This document shows, piece by piece, positions 33,962 through 46,179 of a stretch of 64,000 nucleotides of DNA. Under the pieces are notes generated by a model. It did no database searches and had not been told where the DNA came from. It saw only the letters and a list, made by a program, of their open reading frames with translations. This DNA comes from Oscheius dolichura (lineage: Eukaryota; Nematoda; Chromadorea; Rhabditida; Rhabditidae), in assembly GCA_932521035.1 (NCBI GenBank), contig OW051494.1, positions 6,620,001-6,684,000 of the forward strand, written 5' to 3'. Numbering within the stretch: the first letter of the stretch is position 1; each line of letters starts with the position of its first letter. A program made the position numbers and the translations under genes.

Positions 33962-35690
33962 ATGGCCACCCCTTCGTCTACGGACAGCGACTTGAGCATT
34001 GCTCCTCGTCGGCGGATTCAAGGGAGTCCGACCGGCGAGTATCTTTATCCCGGTGAGTTGGCGGCTGTGTGCCGCGAGAGTGTTGGTGGAGTGGGGGCTG
34101 TGTGCCCCCGGGGAGTTACCGAAGGGCATGGAGGAGGCCCGGGCGTCGTTTCCGAGGGGCATGGAGGAGGCCCGCTCGTCGACTCCAAAGGGCATGGAGG
34201 AGGCCCTCGAGCAGGTTCCGAGGGGCATGGAGGAAGCCCTGGCGTCGCTGTTGGGCATGGAGGAGGCCCAGAGGAAGTCGCCGCTGCTAGGGCACTGGCC
34301 GCCGCCTCCGACGCCATCGAGAAGGCCGTCGCTGCCGAGGACGCCCGGAAGGCCGCTGAGGCCGCTGCTGCCGACGCCAAGGCCCAAGCCGTCGCCGCCG
34401 TCGCCACTGCTCGAGAGGCCGTCGCCCTCTTCACCGCCGTGTCGGCTGCCTCCGTCACCAGTCCCGGTGGAAGGACGGATGAGAGTTTCGGCGAGGTTGG
34501 TTCACTTCCTTTCATCTTTTTTCTTTCCTAAAAACAAAAATATGTGAACTTATGAAAAGAAAACCATTTCAGAGCCGTCTCTCTGATGTCGCCGAGGAGA
34601 TCCAGGAGCTCAAGAAGGCGGCCGACGTCGCCCCGCCTGACATCCACGCGAAGATGATGGAGCTCTACGGCGACCAGCTCGAATACGCGCCGGACCTCTC
34701 CCTGTTGAACCTGAAGCCGATTACGGAGCTGTCCCCAAGGAAGAGAGAGAAGCTCAAGAAGTACGACTTCATGTCACCTGACGGTCACAAGCGCGGCTAC
34801 ATCCCTCCGAAGGACGCCGATCTCTCCTTTATCTTCGGTCCTCGTCCGCCTCCTGTGCCTGCTCCAGTCGTCATGGTCGACGTCCAGCCGCAGCAGCCCA
34901 CAGGAGATGACCAACTGGAGGAGATGGCGGACCTGTCCACCGCCGACTACAACTCCCAGCCACTGGAGAACGAAGGATCCCTGAATGGAGAGGACACGGC
35001 CATGGAGGAGAACGAACCGATGCCCGTCTCCAGGAAGAGGTCCGCCGACGCCCACGACGATGAGCCGCAGTCCAAGAGGGCCACGCCCGAGCCAGCCGCC
35101 GCCATCACTCCTCGAAAAAGGGCTGCCCCTCCTGCCGAGGATGATCCGACGCCGAAGATAGCCAAGTTGGACACTCCGGAACCAGTAGAAGACGAGCCGA
35201 TGGTGACCAGTACTCCGGCAACTCCTGTTCCACCAGTGACCACTCCTCCATCTACTCCAGTGGCTACTCCTCCGCCTACTCCTGTCGCCATCCGGCCTCC
35301 TCCCATCGATCTTCAAGCCATCGCAGTTGCTGCCAGGAAAAGACGCATCGTCCGAAAAGTAAGAATATTAGCTAGTATTCATATAAAAAACAACCTATTT
35401 AGATCGACGACCTCCTGGGCATCGTCGTCGAGAAGCTGGAGGAAATTGAAGAAGTCTGCGGAGCCCAGACTGGTGACCCGTGCCTCCTCGACATCACCAG
35501 GGGTCTCAACAGGAACATGAGCACGCTGCTCCGCCTGAAGAAGGAATTGCCCCTGGTCCCCGGACTCGCCTTCGAACAGAACCTGGGCAAAGTAGAGGAG
35601 CGGCTGATGAAGTTTGCCGATGCTGTGCCAGACGCTCCTCCAGCTCCAGCCCCGCGCCTCCGACGCCATGCCGGCCGCTACCGCCGTTGA
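33962..35690 (+). CDS. Ala/Pro-rich, probably nuclear protein, unidentified
   Basis: The ATG (33962) is preceded by a TTTTCAG acceptor. The N-terminal region contains a 33-bp repeat array, then a long Ala/Glu-rich helix (AAARALAAASDAIEKAVAAE...). An intron at about 34495-34572 joins in phase to SRLSDVAEEIQELKKAADVA. After PRKREKLKKYDFMSPDGHKR come acidic and Ser/Pro segments with basic clusters (SRKRSADAHDDEPQSKRATP, ITPRKRAAPP) that look like nuclear localisation signals, and TP-rich repeats. The last exon (35402-35690) is a predicted coiled coil (IDDLLGIVVEKLEEIEEVCG), ending before TGA 35690. An intron at 34053 (GTGAGT donor) is possible, which would remove part of the N-terminus. I do not recognise the family. 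Confidence 0.6.
34121..34282 (+). repeat. 33-bp coding minisatellite, about five units
   Basis: Units share the core GGGCATGGAGGAGGCCC and are 33 bp long. In the frame that stays open through the downstream helix they read EGHGGGPxxxS; in the next frame they read PRGMEEARxxx, an equally open 11-residue repeat. Because the length is a multiple of three, copy-number changes keep frame. Confidence 0.85.
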
Positions 35691-36100
35691 AGAGCCGAGA
35701 ACTGAGAGCCGGCGCCGTCTCCTCCCTCCTGTCAAATCTTGTGAGTTTTGTTCTTGTTTTTACCAACTCTCTTTTAAAAACGCGCGTTTTCACAATTTTT
35801 CACTTTTTACGTGTTTTAATCCTGTTGAGGCGGAAAGAAAGCGCGCGACCACCGAAGAAAATGAGAATTTGAATAATCAAAAAGAGTAAAACAATTAGTA
35901 GTTGGGAAGTAAATGATATTATGAGGATAAAAATGGGTCAAATTCGTGATATAACTGTATTCTTTAAGGTCTCTTCTCCACCCTCCTCCTCGTCCTCCCC
36001 CGCCAACGGTTGTCCTCTCACAGAGACGGTTTCTTCCGTTCCCGGCCTTATCAGAGTAGGGATCCGCCTCGTACAGAATCATATACCTATTTTCTAGGAT
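35691..36100. other. intergenic region
   Basis: AT-rich 3' flank of the preceding gene. It ends in a TATTTTCTAG acceptor at 36097 directly before an ATG at 36101. Nothing else is seen. Confidence 0.45.
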
Positions 36101-36702
36101 ATGGCCCACTTCGACGAGCCGAATCTCGGTGTCGGCGACAATAGGATGAGACGAGAGAAGAGCAACCACACCGCCCTCTCCAACGATGGGTCTCCAAGCC
36201 AGGAGAATTGCCATTTGGGATGTACGTCGGCTCCCTCCACTCAAATTTAAGGTTTGTTTGGAAGAAGAAGCTAGCAACGGATCTTTTCTAGGCTTGCTGC
36301 TACGGATCTGAGGGAACTTGACCCCGAGGAGCCGGCAAGTAGAGGAACAGCTGGAATGCCACGATGGACGATGGGACGGGACAGCCAGGTTTGTGTCCTC
36401 CTCTCTTCCCACAATAATCAGTCATTTTCAGATTTCAGCCTGACGTGTCCCCCGGCCACGCCCCATCCGCCTCGTCCTCCCTCCAGACCGGGCTCCAGCT
36501 GCCGGTGAGGGCAGTAGCGGGGCGATCTCCCCAGCCAACGGGACACCGATGTGAAGTCGGTGAGCTGTCTTCTTCATTCCAATTGCTAACTATTCTATTT
36601 TCAGTTCGACGACTTCATTCTCTTCGCCTTCTCCGAAAAGACAAGAAAGGAGAAGCAAATCGGAGGAGTGACCGTGGTCGACTGGATCGCCAGCTGGCTC
36701 AG
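36101..36702 (+). CDS. probable small gene, unidentified, 3' end unclear
   Basis: Five exon-like pieces join in phase: MAHFDEPNLGVGDNRMRREK... (36101 on), TLAATDLRELDPEEPASRGT, a Ser/Pro exon (PDVSPGHAPSASSS), and FDDFILFAFSEKTRKEKQIG ending WIASWLR at about 36702. Each is bounded by GT/AG sites, with an acceptor just before the ATG. No terminal exon was found; beyond 36.7 kb the frame becomes repetitive and A-rich. The composition (acidic N-term, Ser-rich middle) gives no family. It could be a truncated gene. Confidence 0.35.
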
Positions 36703-38251
36703 GTCGCTCCTTTTTTTATACCTAGAGGGGGGTCGGACTTTTTGAGAAATCACCGCAATAGGCACCGGGAGCCATGGGTTTTATTTTATAAAAGATGCCC
36801 TCCGTGGCCATTCACCTCTCCCGTGAGCGCCGTCAAGGTGCCCCACCACAACCCCCGTTTTTTCCTTGGGGGGACGTCCAAGCCGGTTGAGGCCAAACTG
36901 GCGGGTAGAAAAATAAAAAAAATAAAAGAAAAATAACAAAAAAAAATAAAGAGAAGAGTCCGACCGAAAGTCTTCGGCCGCCCCGCTGCCCCTCCCCGCC
37001 TCCTCGGCGTCCGTCGAGCCCCTTAGGTGCGCGGTTAGTCGAGCAGACCTTGAGCTGCCGATAGGGATTGTCTCTGGCTCTTCGGGAGTCGACACTCTTC
37101 TATTCCTTAAAGCTGGCCCTCGTCTGGAGCGCCTTCTTCTCCCATTTTCCCTGGCCGATCTTCGCCTTCTGTCTTTCTTCCCGTCTCCGCCTATGAGACG
37201 ATGCCGGCTCGTCTATAGCTGATGAGAAGATCCGCCAGTTGCCGTAGCTGCCACTTCTGTATGCTGTCTGCAGCTGGAGTCGAGCCGTGTTCTGATGGCT
37301 GTCTCCCACTTTTGCCCCTTTCCTCCCCGCCCAGAGACACCCGTAGGAGGCAAAGCTCATAAGTTGCGCGTTCTAACCAGGCGGCCGGGGGGTGAGACAG
37401 CAGATGTCTCTAGCGGAAAATAAAGGAAAAGGGAACGGAACGAAATGGATCGAAGAAATTGGACCACGGTGGAGACACTAGGGACGCCACGAAGAAGAAT
37501 GGATAGCCGAAGGATACAAGGACTGGCTTCCGCCCCGAGCCACGTCAAGGAGAAGCCGGACAAGGTCAATCTGGACCGCTGGAAATGGAGGACAAAGAAG
37601 CTGAATTTTATTAACTTGGGATCAAGTGGAAACGAGCCTTGGACTGGTGAGATGAGGACGCGATTAAGAGGAGTCGCCACCACCACGAGCAGAGGAAGCG
37701 AAGTGACCGAACTCGACCACTTGCCGGGAGAATCGACGCCGACGAGTCAAGCAGACAAGGCGGGAGGACAAGAAGCCGAAGAAGAAGCAGGAAGAAAATT
37801 TGAATGGAAACCAAAAAAAAGGAGGAGAAGAGAGGAGGAGGAACACCACAAGAAGAATCGGAAGACGGGCCACCGGAAACCAACATGGAAGACTTCGATA
37901 GGACTCTAAATAAAAAAGTGGGTTTTCAAAGGAGATTGGGACTAATTTATTCATTTTCAGAAAAAAAACAAGAAGAAGAAAAAGAAAAAAAGAAGACACC
38001 CAAAAAAATCAACAAAAAACAAAAAAAATCATAAAAGGGTGGCCAGTAACGCCGTACCCTTGGACGTCCCTCCCCTTCTGGTCTCTAAAATGTGGTTGGG
38101 GTTACTGGCGCGAGGGGAGGTGGACAACTTGTTCCACCTATGGCTCCCGGGGCCTCCTCTTTCGCGCCCCCTGCCCGACCTCCTCTAGGTATCGCGCGCC
38201 CCCCGGATTTGGGCCAGTTGGCCCTCTTCCCGCGCTGTTCAGGGCGTTTTA

Positions 38252-38358
38252 CTCACCTTATTAACCTCGACTAACACCACTGACCCTACTAACCTAACTA
38301 ACTCTACTAACATCACTAACACTACTAATTAACTAACTCCACTCACCGCAACTAACAG
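38252..38358. repeat. degenerate CTAAC-rich repeat
   Basis: About nine CTAAC motifs occur at irregular spacing (for example ACTAACCTAACTAACTCTAC). It sits between two GC-rich flanks. It resembles a decayed short-period satellite; each CTAAC also resembles a splice branch point, but no splicing role is evident. Confidence 0.6.
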
Positions 38359-40760
38359 CGCGATAATCAGCCGCGTTTAGGTCATTTAGGGCGATGGCCG
38401 AGCCGACGAGAGACAGAAGGGAGACTGCGGTGGTCTCTGCTGGGAACTGCTCTGGTTGATGGTGAGACAGACTGGGATCACGAGGAATAACATGGCTATT
38501 TTGGGGAGAAGGCTACTGTGGAGGAGGATGAGTGGCCAGCAGGGAGACGAGGCAGGCCTCCATGGACGCCATCTTCACAAGGGACGCACTTTTTCTTTTC
38601 CTCTATTCCTAGCTGACAAGATTTATTCAGGATCTCTTGTTTGAGACGGCCGATCTCTGGAGAGCTTGTGTGGAGGACTTGCTGGAGATGGAGATGTGCT
38701 GAGAGAAGAGGCAGGAGAGACACCGAGACGGTTTTAGGATGAGACGACAGGATGACGCCTTCGTGTCTATAGGACGGGATCTTGCAAGAGGACTCTTCAA
38801 TACGGAAACAGAAGGTAGAATTGAAGAGAGAGAGGAGATATCGAGCCAGTTTTAGGGTGTGGATGGAGGATATGATCTGCCAATTGGACGACTCGTTTAT
38901 GGCTATGGAAATGTTTCTAGCTTGGAATGTGTAAAATGTAACAGAATAATTGGAGAAGAAGGCAATCACCGTGGCCCGTTATCCTCCCTTTGGAGAGAGA
39001 GGACGGCACACAAGCCATCTCCAAAACAGAGTAGGCTCGATTGGTGCTCTGCCAGAAGACGAAAATTTAGATACAACCTCGACACCATTCTCCTGACGAT
39101 CCGACCAAGAGGAAAGGCCTCCGGATTTACATCAACGGCAGATACCGGGTGGAGGCGGCCATCCACAGGCAGAACGAGAGAGACGGCACCGGCTCTTTTT
39201 GAAGAAGGGGCATGCAGATGTGTCATCCAAGGAGACTCTACAATTGGGATGAATTTGAAGATTGACGACAAGAATTTGAAGAGGTCACATGGAGGAAGAT
39301 GCCGTAACGTGCCGTTTTCAATGGGTCCACTCCGAGCGACAGGCCACCAGAATGACATGGACTGTATCGTCACCACTTGGTCACATCGATGAAGAGTTCC
39401 TGAGCTGGCTGGAAGACACGAGACGATGACAGGAAATAATGGAGGACGACACTTCAGGCAAAGGAAACAGATTAGCCACGAGCCATCCTCGTATGGACCG
39501 GGATAGATGACCGAAAAGGATTCCTTCAAGAGAAGTGAATATATTGGAGACCAGCAGACCATACGAGAGGTAGTAGCATCATTTGTGTGGAGAAGAACAG
39601 GAGGAAGATAACGAATTCAACAATCGAGGTTTGTCAGGTTTGCTAAAAACAGCGCGTGTCCACGAGACATCGTCCACTCTCCGGCTGGCCAACCCCTTCC
39701 TGTGAAAGAAAATGAGCTCGTCGGTCATCTCCCCGAAACTGAACAGTTCCTTCGGCAGTCCCGCCCTCCCCGTCGCCGTCCTCCCGCTCGTCTCCTCACT
39801 CGCACCCCCAAACCACTCGTTTCATTCTAGTCCTTTCCCTCTCGGATCTCTTCCTAAATTTATGGCTCCTGCAGTGTCTCACTAGCCTTTACCAGACACC
39901 CTACGGGGCAGGGGAGGATAGCTGGCGTGTAGAAAGAGAGACCGTGAGCCAGCCCCCCGCCCTGTAGCAGGCACCAGTACGAGATTACTGCCGCCGGTTT
40001 GAGGGTAATAAGTTATTTTCTGGTCCCTATTTTCGATTACTCCTGGCCAATACCCCTTTGTGATCCTCTTTTTTCTTTATTTTTTATATGTTTTCCCAGG
40101 TTGGGCATTTATACAAAACTGTTTCCCAACAGGGGGACGAACACTTCGAGAGTAGAAGGGGCAGGCCAAGGGCAGTTTAGCGTACACGGCCTCGGGGGTT
40201 CCTCTCATCCACACGCAGCGGACACTGCTGTTCTCCCCGTCCTCCCCTTTCAAAACAAATGAAACACAAGTTCTCGGACACAAATCCGAGCAGGGGCTTG
40301 TACGCCTATCACAACGGGGCGGGAGGCGGCTTCAAATGCGGGCATCTTCCCAAAATTATCTTCAGTCAGTTCTGCCTCTTCTCTCTCTGACAGACGGCAA
40401 AGGGAGAGGCTCTTCGACGGCTGCTAGTTTTCCCTGGCCGTGCGTGTGCCCATCTCCAGCAGAATGGGCCATGTGGCATCTCTCTTCCCCACAGTGCACG
40501 ACCATCCTCCATTCCTAAATGATGCTGCTCAACATCCTTCCAGATCGCTCCTGAAACAGTTGGTCTATAGGCAGTATCCAGGTGAGGGTCTTGTCATCCT
40601 ATTCCATTCCAGAAATGCCGTAACCCTGAGCCATAGGAACTCGGAAGCCTCCCGAGAAGAATTTATTCGTTTAGACGGGAGACTACCGTACCATCCCTTT
40701 CTTATCCCACAGGCTCCTTTCCCCAGTTCAAATCCACTCATCTACCGCCTTTTCCTGCTT

Positions 40761-40801
40761 AATCGGATTAGATCTCGACATGTCCTGACCTGTCAACAGA
40801 T
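40761..40801 (+). repeat. direct repeat, copy 1
   Basis: A 41-bp segment beginning AATCGGATTAGATCTCGAC and ending TGTCAACAGAT is repeated at 41242-41282 with two differences. Downstream similarity continues weakly (CCGGGAC.ATG). In one frame both read NRIRSRxVLTCQQ. Confidence 0.85.
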
Positions 40802-41241
40802 CACAGAGCGACCGGGACTATGTACTTTCCGGAGGCGGCCCTCTCGTCCAAACGGGCCTCCTCCGTTCTCCCTCTTCTGTGCCGCGACAGCATGGCATTG
40901 GAGGAGCAGCCACTCGGAGTCCTTTCTTCTGTTTCTCTTAGCTCGCCGCATAGCGGATCTTTTCCTTCATTTCCTTGTCTCGTCAGGCAGCCGAAATTGC
41001 GTGTCTCCTTGTCACCGCCGCCAGCAGAGAGTATGGCCACCATCCTGAAATACCGCCTGTAATAATGAGTAACGGAAACCGAAGGACGAATGGTTGCCTT
41101 GTCGGCCATCACCCTTTTTCACTGATTCGTTCTGTCTTGAGGAGCCTCTTTTTGGCCCACGTCTTCCAGTTCTATTCAACGCGCACCCGACGGCCGTTCT
41201 ACTCACCTCGTCTCGACTTCCATTTCCGTCTCATCCTGCCC

Positions 41242-41282
41242 AATCGGATTAGATCTCGACCTGTCCTGACTTGTCAACAGAT
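41242..41282 (+). repeat. direct repeat, copy 2
   Basis: Second copy of the 41-bp repeat, 481 bp after the first. One of the two differences is synonymous in the shared open frame (ACC/ACT, Thr) and the other changes His to Pro. The pair suggests a local segment duplication. Confidence 0.85.
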
Positions 41283-43192
41283 GGGAGAGTGGCCGGGACG
41301 ATGCGCACAAGTCTCTGGCGGTATCCTTCAATCTGGCCTCCTCTGTCCTTCTGTGCGGAGACGGCCAGGCCAATGGATGAGCCACCACGTATAATTACTT
41401 TCTTATCTCTCCTTCCAGACGTTTGGTAGCTTCTTTTCTCCCTCGAGTTGCTCCATAGAGAAGGCCGTGGACGGTACGACGGCGGTGGTAAGGACGGGAA
41501 CAAGCGACTTGGCGGGGCCACTTGTCTGAGACGGCGACGGTGTGGAATATCTGCAAAACCTCGATTAAAATGGCTTCTCTTGTCAGTACAGTCCCACGCA
41601 GCCACCACACAAAGTTCGCGGTTCAGCAACGGATGCCCCCGTCAAACTCCCTCACATGCCTCTATTGGCTAGTCGTCTCCGTCTATCCAGTGTGGCCATT
41701 AGTATAGGAGCAGACTGCTTCAAGTATCGTTGTGCTTCTGGGTGGAGACTGCAGCTGCCCGAGAGATGGAGGGTCACGACTGGTTACTGTAACGGTTACT
41801 ATTATAACAAAAGAGAAGATGTTCTTACTTGAGACGCCGAGAAAAGAATGATCTACCACTCCATTTTGAGCATTCATCTATTAGACCCAGACGAGGGGCA
41901 AGAGTGGCGGGGACAGAGGAGACACGGGCATCCTCCAGTGGCCTGATCACCTGAAAATGCGGACGAGCGAGAGCCGATAGGGAGAAGATGAGAAGGATTG
42001 AATATTTGATTGAATTTAGCCAAAAGAGTTGTATCGTGGGTTCGAGGACTTCCAGTCACCCCTTGGCGATGCCCGGATCCATCTGTGCTGTTCCAAACAC
42101 CGCTGTGGACACAGAGGATGCACGGGACATCGGGGGACCGGGCCGGGACGCCTTCTCCAAAAAGAGAGGCTGGCACGAGAGGCGGATTCCCTGGTGGCCA
42201 GTCCCATTGGCCGTCTCTACTACCCGATTTTTAGACAAAAAAGAGACTACCCGAATCAACGGGACGCGTCATTTTATGTGGATCGGAGCCCACAACGCGA
42301 TTTCCTGTCGGCCCCGGAGGAACCAGAGGCATGACAGGGGCGCCGGCCTCGGGAAGAGGTCCTGCACGCGTCATTCAATTTTTATCATTTTACAGACACG
42401 GGAAAATGCAACCTGGAATAGTAGACACAATCGAAGAGCAGCCGCACCGGGAAGATGGAGACAAAGAACTGGCTCGACTTGGTCCAGCTAATGCCCCGAC
42501 AAGTTTCGACCGTCAAATGGCAAAAACCAATTCAGCCGGCTGTTATTCTGGGAGGATTACTCGGGGGATTGAGGAACAACTCTACCGTTTATTCAACCTC
42601 ATTCCCGGCGACAGTCTCTTCCATCGTCCAGGCTATCTTCCCGGGGGCATCGTCTGAGCCATCGAGCCATCTTTGGAGATGGAACCGAGAAGCCTCGACA
42701 CTTTTCTGCCCTGGGGAAGGATCCAGTCGAAAAGGTCTCCCTTTTTGCCCACTATCAGATATTCCTGCTCCATTTCATCCTGGGGTACAGGTTCACATCC
42801 CTTCCCGGCTTCCCCGACAAGACGCCTGGAGGTGAAAGTTGCTAGGAAAAAAAACCTCTTGTCGCTACTATGCCTTTTCCATTTTCGTTACGTGTTATGT
42901 ATGGGCTTATATCCCACTTATAGCCGAGAAGTAACAAACCTCCTAGGAGGAGGATCCTCCATCTATCTACTGAATAAACGCCCGTCAAATAAATCATGCT
43001 ACGTGTTTGCGTCCAAGTGTTTCCAAATCCAAATTTTCCCATTCTACGACAGCCACATGTTTTTCCCAGATCAAGAGCGAATTTCCATTTGGTTTCTTCT
43101 TATCCTTTTGCATGTGTACTATTCTATGTGGATGTAATATTATATAACAAACGCACATCTATGGAACTGTCATGTTATATTTGCAATTTCAG

Positions 43193-44912
43193 ATGAAGTG
43201 GTTTCCTGGACCTTATTCCTTAGCTTGTCAAGTATCCAAGAAAAATAAGGCCCTTTTGGTGGTCTTTATTGATGATGGATCTGAAAATAGTCAACAGATG
43301 CATGATATTTGTGTATCGGTACGTTTGTGATACACTTTCTTCCACGATATTTTCTGTGTTCAGCTTGATCAATCCATTTTTACGTGCCCAGTAATCCCAA
43401 TACATTTGAAGACACAGGACGATGCATTCAAACAATTTACATGTTCTTAGTCTTTATTATATGTATCATTCTGTATTTACAGTTCCTACCCCTGTTGTGC
43501 CGGCCGTTTATTTTATTGATGATACCTCAACAGTTTTAAAGATTATTACATTGGTAGAAGCTGATAATGCTGAAGCTTTTAGAGTGCAAGCTGAAGAGAT
43601 TGTAAAGGTACTATATTTTATTATTGTATTCTTATTATTTTAGACCATCAGTGAACCATCTGGCGCAATTGTTGAAATTCCTGCAAACGATGAAGGTGCT
43701 GCGGCTTCTAACAATGAAGCGTCACAGCTAACTTTGGATGACAAAATTCGGCTGTTCGTTTCTTTTTTATATAAGGAAATTTTTTTCAGAGCTAAAGAAC
43801 TACTAGAGAAAAAACGTGTGAACGAGGATGAAAAGAAAAAAGCAGAAGAAAAAGAAAAGGAGCTGGAAAGAATTCTTTTGAAAAAACTGATGCAAGAAGC
43901 TGCTCAGAAAAGACAGGAACAGGTTTTGAAATAAGAAGAACACATTTATACATACAATTGGCAGGAGCTGAAAGAGTCTGCAGCTCAACGTCGAAGGGAA
44001 AAAATCGAAGCTGAAGCTGAGAAGCAACGAATACGAGAACAAATCAAGGCCGACAGGTACAACATTTAGTGCAGCTTCCGGAAATTATATTTGTTATAGA
44101 GAGGAAAGAGAGGCTCGCCTGCAACGTAACGTAGTTGGTCCACACGAGGAAACTCCAAGTGAAACGATTGACAATGCTCGTCAACCGTTGAAAGTGGAGT
44201 CAGATCGGTATTTTTTGTAACATAAAATACAAGAAAAAGATTTAGTTGTCGCGTCCAGGTTCGCCTTCCCGACTCTAACGTTTTAGTAGAAGAATTCACT
44301 TCTTCTGATAAACTCAGTGTACTTGTAGAAGTTATAACGAAGGTACGGACACTTTTTTTCATTATGGGATTTCAGTCTGGACAAGTGCGAGGTGCTTTCA
44401 ACCTTGTTCAACCTTTCCCTCGTCATGTTTACACCGCAGAAGAAATGGACAAATCGTTTGTGGACCTTTATCTTACTCCTTCATGCACATTAACTGTTGA
44501 ACAAGTAACTTATATTCATCTGAGGTTTATAAGGCTTTTCTTTCAGAAACGATCTAAGTCCTCTTCCCAGATGACTCCTTCAAACTTGCTCAGTTACATT
44601 CCATTCCTCTTCTCGTATTTGGTGCTTTCCCCATTGAGCTGCATCTTCGGAATTATCAGAAAGTTCTTCGGAACGGATAATACTGCTGCAAAGAAAAAAG
44701 AAGAGTCGTCAAAGAAAACCAAGCGTGTCAATGGAGGAGGCGATACTACTGTTCGTCGAGTAAGTTACTTTTCTCATTAAGTTTTTCCTGGTCTTTTTTT
44801 TTAGTTTAGTAATTTTACCTTTTAGCGAGGAAATGTTTCTGGTCTACATAACCCTAACGATAATCCTGACGACGATGCTAGCTGGAATGGCAACTCGACC
44901 CAGTTCATGTAG
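43193..44912 (+). CDS. UBXN4: UBXN4/erasin-like UBX-domain protein
   Basis: UBXN4 is an ER-associated UBX protein that binds p97/VCP and promotes ER-associated degradation. The ATG (43193) comes immediately after TTGCAATTTCAG, a trans-splice-type acceptor. The N-terminal thioredoxin-like part starts MKWFPGPYSLACQVSKKNKA and continues PAVYFIDDTSTVLKIITLVE. A long charged coiled coil follows (LEKKRVNEDEKKKAEEKEKE; QRRREKIEAEAEKQRIREQI). The UBX domain follows: VQVRLPDSNVLVEEFTSSDK, then GAFNLVQPFPRHVYTAEEMD, with a Pro-containing loop typical of UBX. A hydrophobic hairpin (YIPFLFSYLVLSPLSCIFGI) then anchors it in the membrane, as in erasin. The C-terminus (NPDDDASWNGNSTQFM) ends at TAG 44912. 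Nine or so short introns. AT-rich codons. Confidence 0.9.
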
Positions 44913-45120
44913 ATTGTTGATTAATTGCTTTTTTCTAGTCCGAAAATATCTTGTGATTTTACTTCATTCCCGTGCACAACTTTAGCGGGTTCTTTTTTTC
45001 CAGTTTCATAAAGAAATAAATTATGTTTTATTATTCAATTTCATCAAGTTGGGTCGGTAGTCCAAGTAGTTTATAGGCATAGCTTTAAAGAAGTTCTTTG
45101 TATGAAACAAGCAAAGTTTG

Positions 45121-46109
45121 ATGAGAATGAAGCTCGAAATTTGTGTCGATTCTCTGGAATCAGCGAAAAATGCTGTTGAAGGAGGCTGTGATCAACTGGA
45201 AGTGTGTTCGGCTCTTTCTCTTGGTGGTCTTACACCTTCAGCTGGTAAGCCATCTCTCACACACTAAATATCATTTAGGGCTGGTGTGCTGTCTTGAAAG
45301 AGAAATTTTAGCTAAATCTAATGTAAAAATGATGATCATGGTAAGGCCCCGTGATGGCAATTTCATATATACAAGAGTAAGAAGATAAGGATCATCGAAA
45401 ACCTCTTGCAGAGCGAGCTTGACGTCATGAAATCTGAGGTTGAATTATTTGCAAAGAGGTACCCGCAAGCAGGGTTTGTTTTAGGAGTTCTGAACGAGTA
45501 ATGAACTGGAAGAAATGAAACAACATTGCAGAAACAACACATTGAACGAGGAAGCTATGGACACGCTTCTCAACTGCTGTGATGATCGAAGTAAAAGACA
45601 TTTCACTCTTCATAGAGCCTTTGATTTGGTATCAAACTGGAAAGAATCCGTAGATGTAGCTCATCGACTTGGTTTTACATACATTCTTTCAAGGTGATAG
45701 AATAGATTGGAAAAAGGGTACTTTTAGTGGTCAAAAACCAACGGCGGTGGAAGGTAAGGAACTTCTTGCTGAAATTGTTGAGTATGCAAAGACAAAAGGG
45801 ATTCAGGTTATTGTTGGTAAGTTCTTTCAAAAAAAGAAAAAAAAGTGAAACTATTAGGATCCGGTGTAAAATCAAATAACGTCTGTGAGTTGTGGCAAAC
45901 TACGAAGTCCTCTTGGTATCATGGATCTGCAGCTGTTACTCTCTCCACTGTGAGTTTATACTTCATAAAATCACGAATACAATCAGAACTATAAAAGTCC
46001 TATTCCAATGGGTCCAGCCGAATCCAACATTATCAGAGTAACTAGCACAGCCGAGGTTATGCTTATACGAAAGGAATTATCGGGAGAAATTGATAACAGT
46101 TTCACTTGA
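45121..46109 (+). CDS. CUTC: CutC copper homeostasis family protein
   Basis: CutC proteins adopt a TIM-barrel fold; their role in copper handling is proposed rather than proven in animals. ATG at 45121 gives [20 protein letters not shown], then [20 protein letters not shown], the family N-terminal signature. Later blocks are [61 protein letters not shown] and [14 protein letters not shown] (the barrel's phosphate-site-like GSGV). The C-terminus contains [22 protein letters not shown] is at 46109. About seven short introns. Length is near family size, so it looks intact. It starts about 210 bp after UBXN4 in the same direction, so the two could be an operon; it converges on the isomerase gene. 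Confidence 0.92.
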
Positions 46110-46179
46110 GAAAGAAAAACAATTTACTTGTGTGTTACACAACCGTTCAAAATGAAAATATGGATAAAACAACCCTTGC

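Larger units (their letters stand above)
36703..43192. other. 6.5 kb region with no confident gene
   Basis: GC-rich until about 42.8 kb, with A-rich runs at 36.9 and 37.97 kb. Coding-like fragments occur without splice-consistent joining: plus about 39097-39180 (RKGLRIYINGRYRVEAAIHR), plus 39712-39885 (57 codons from ATG, ISPKLNSSFGSPALP...), and plus 42149-42334 (LLQKERLAREADSLVASPIG, then RLYYPIFRQKRDYPNQRD, before a stop). I cannot tell real exons from relics here. Two repeat features are listed separately. Confidence 0.4.

Noticed and set aside
37445-37909. 154-codon basic plus-strand frame
   Set aside because: Purine-rich low complexity (GAAGAA/AAGAAG) explains the openness; nothing recognisable.
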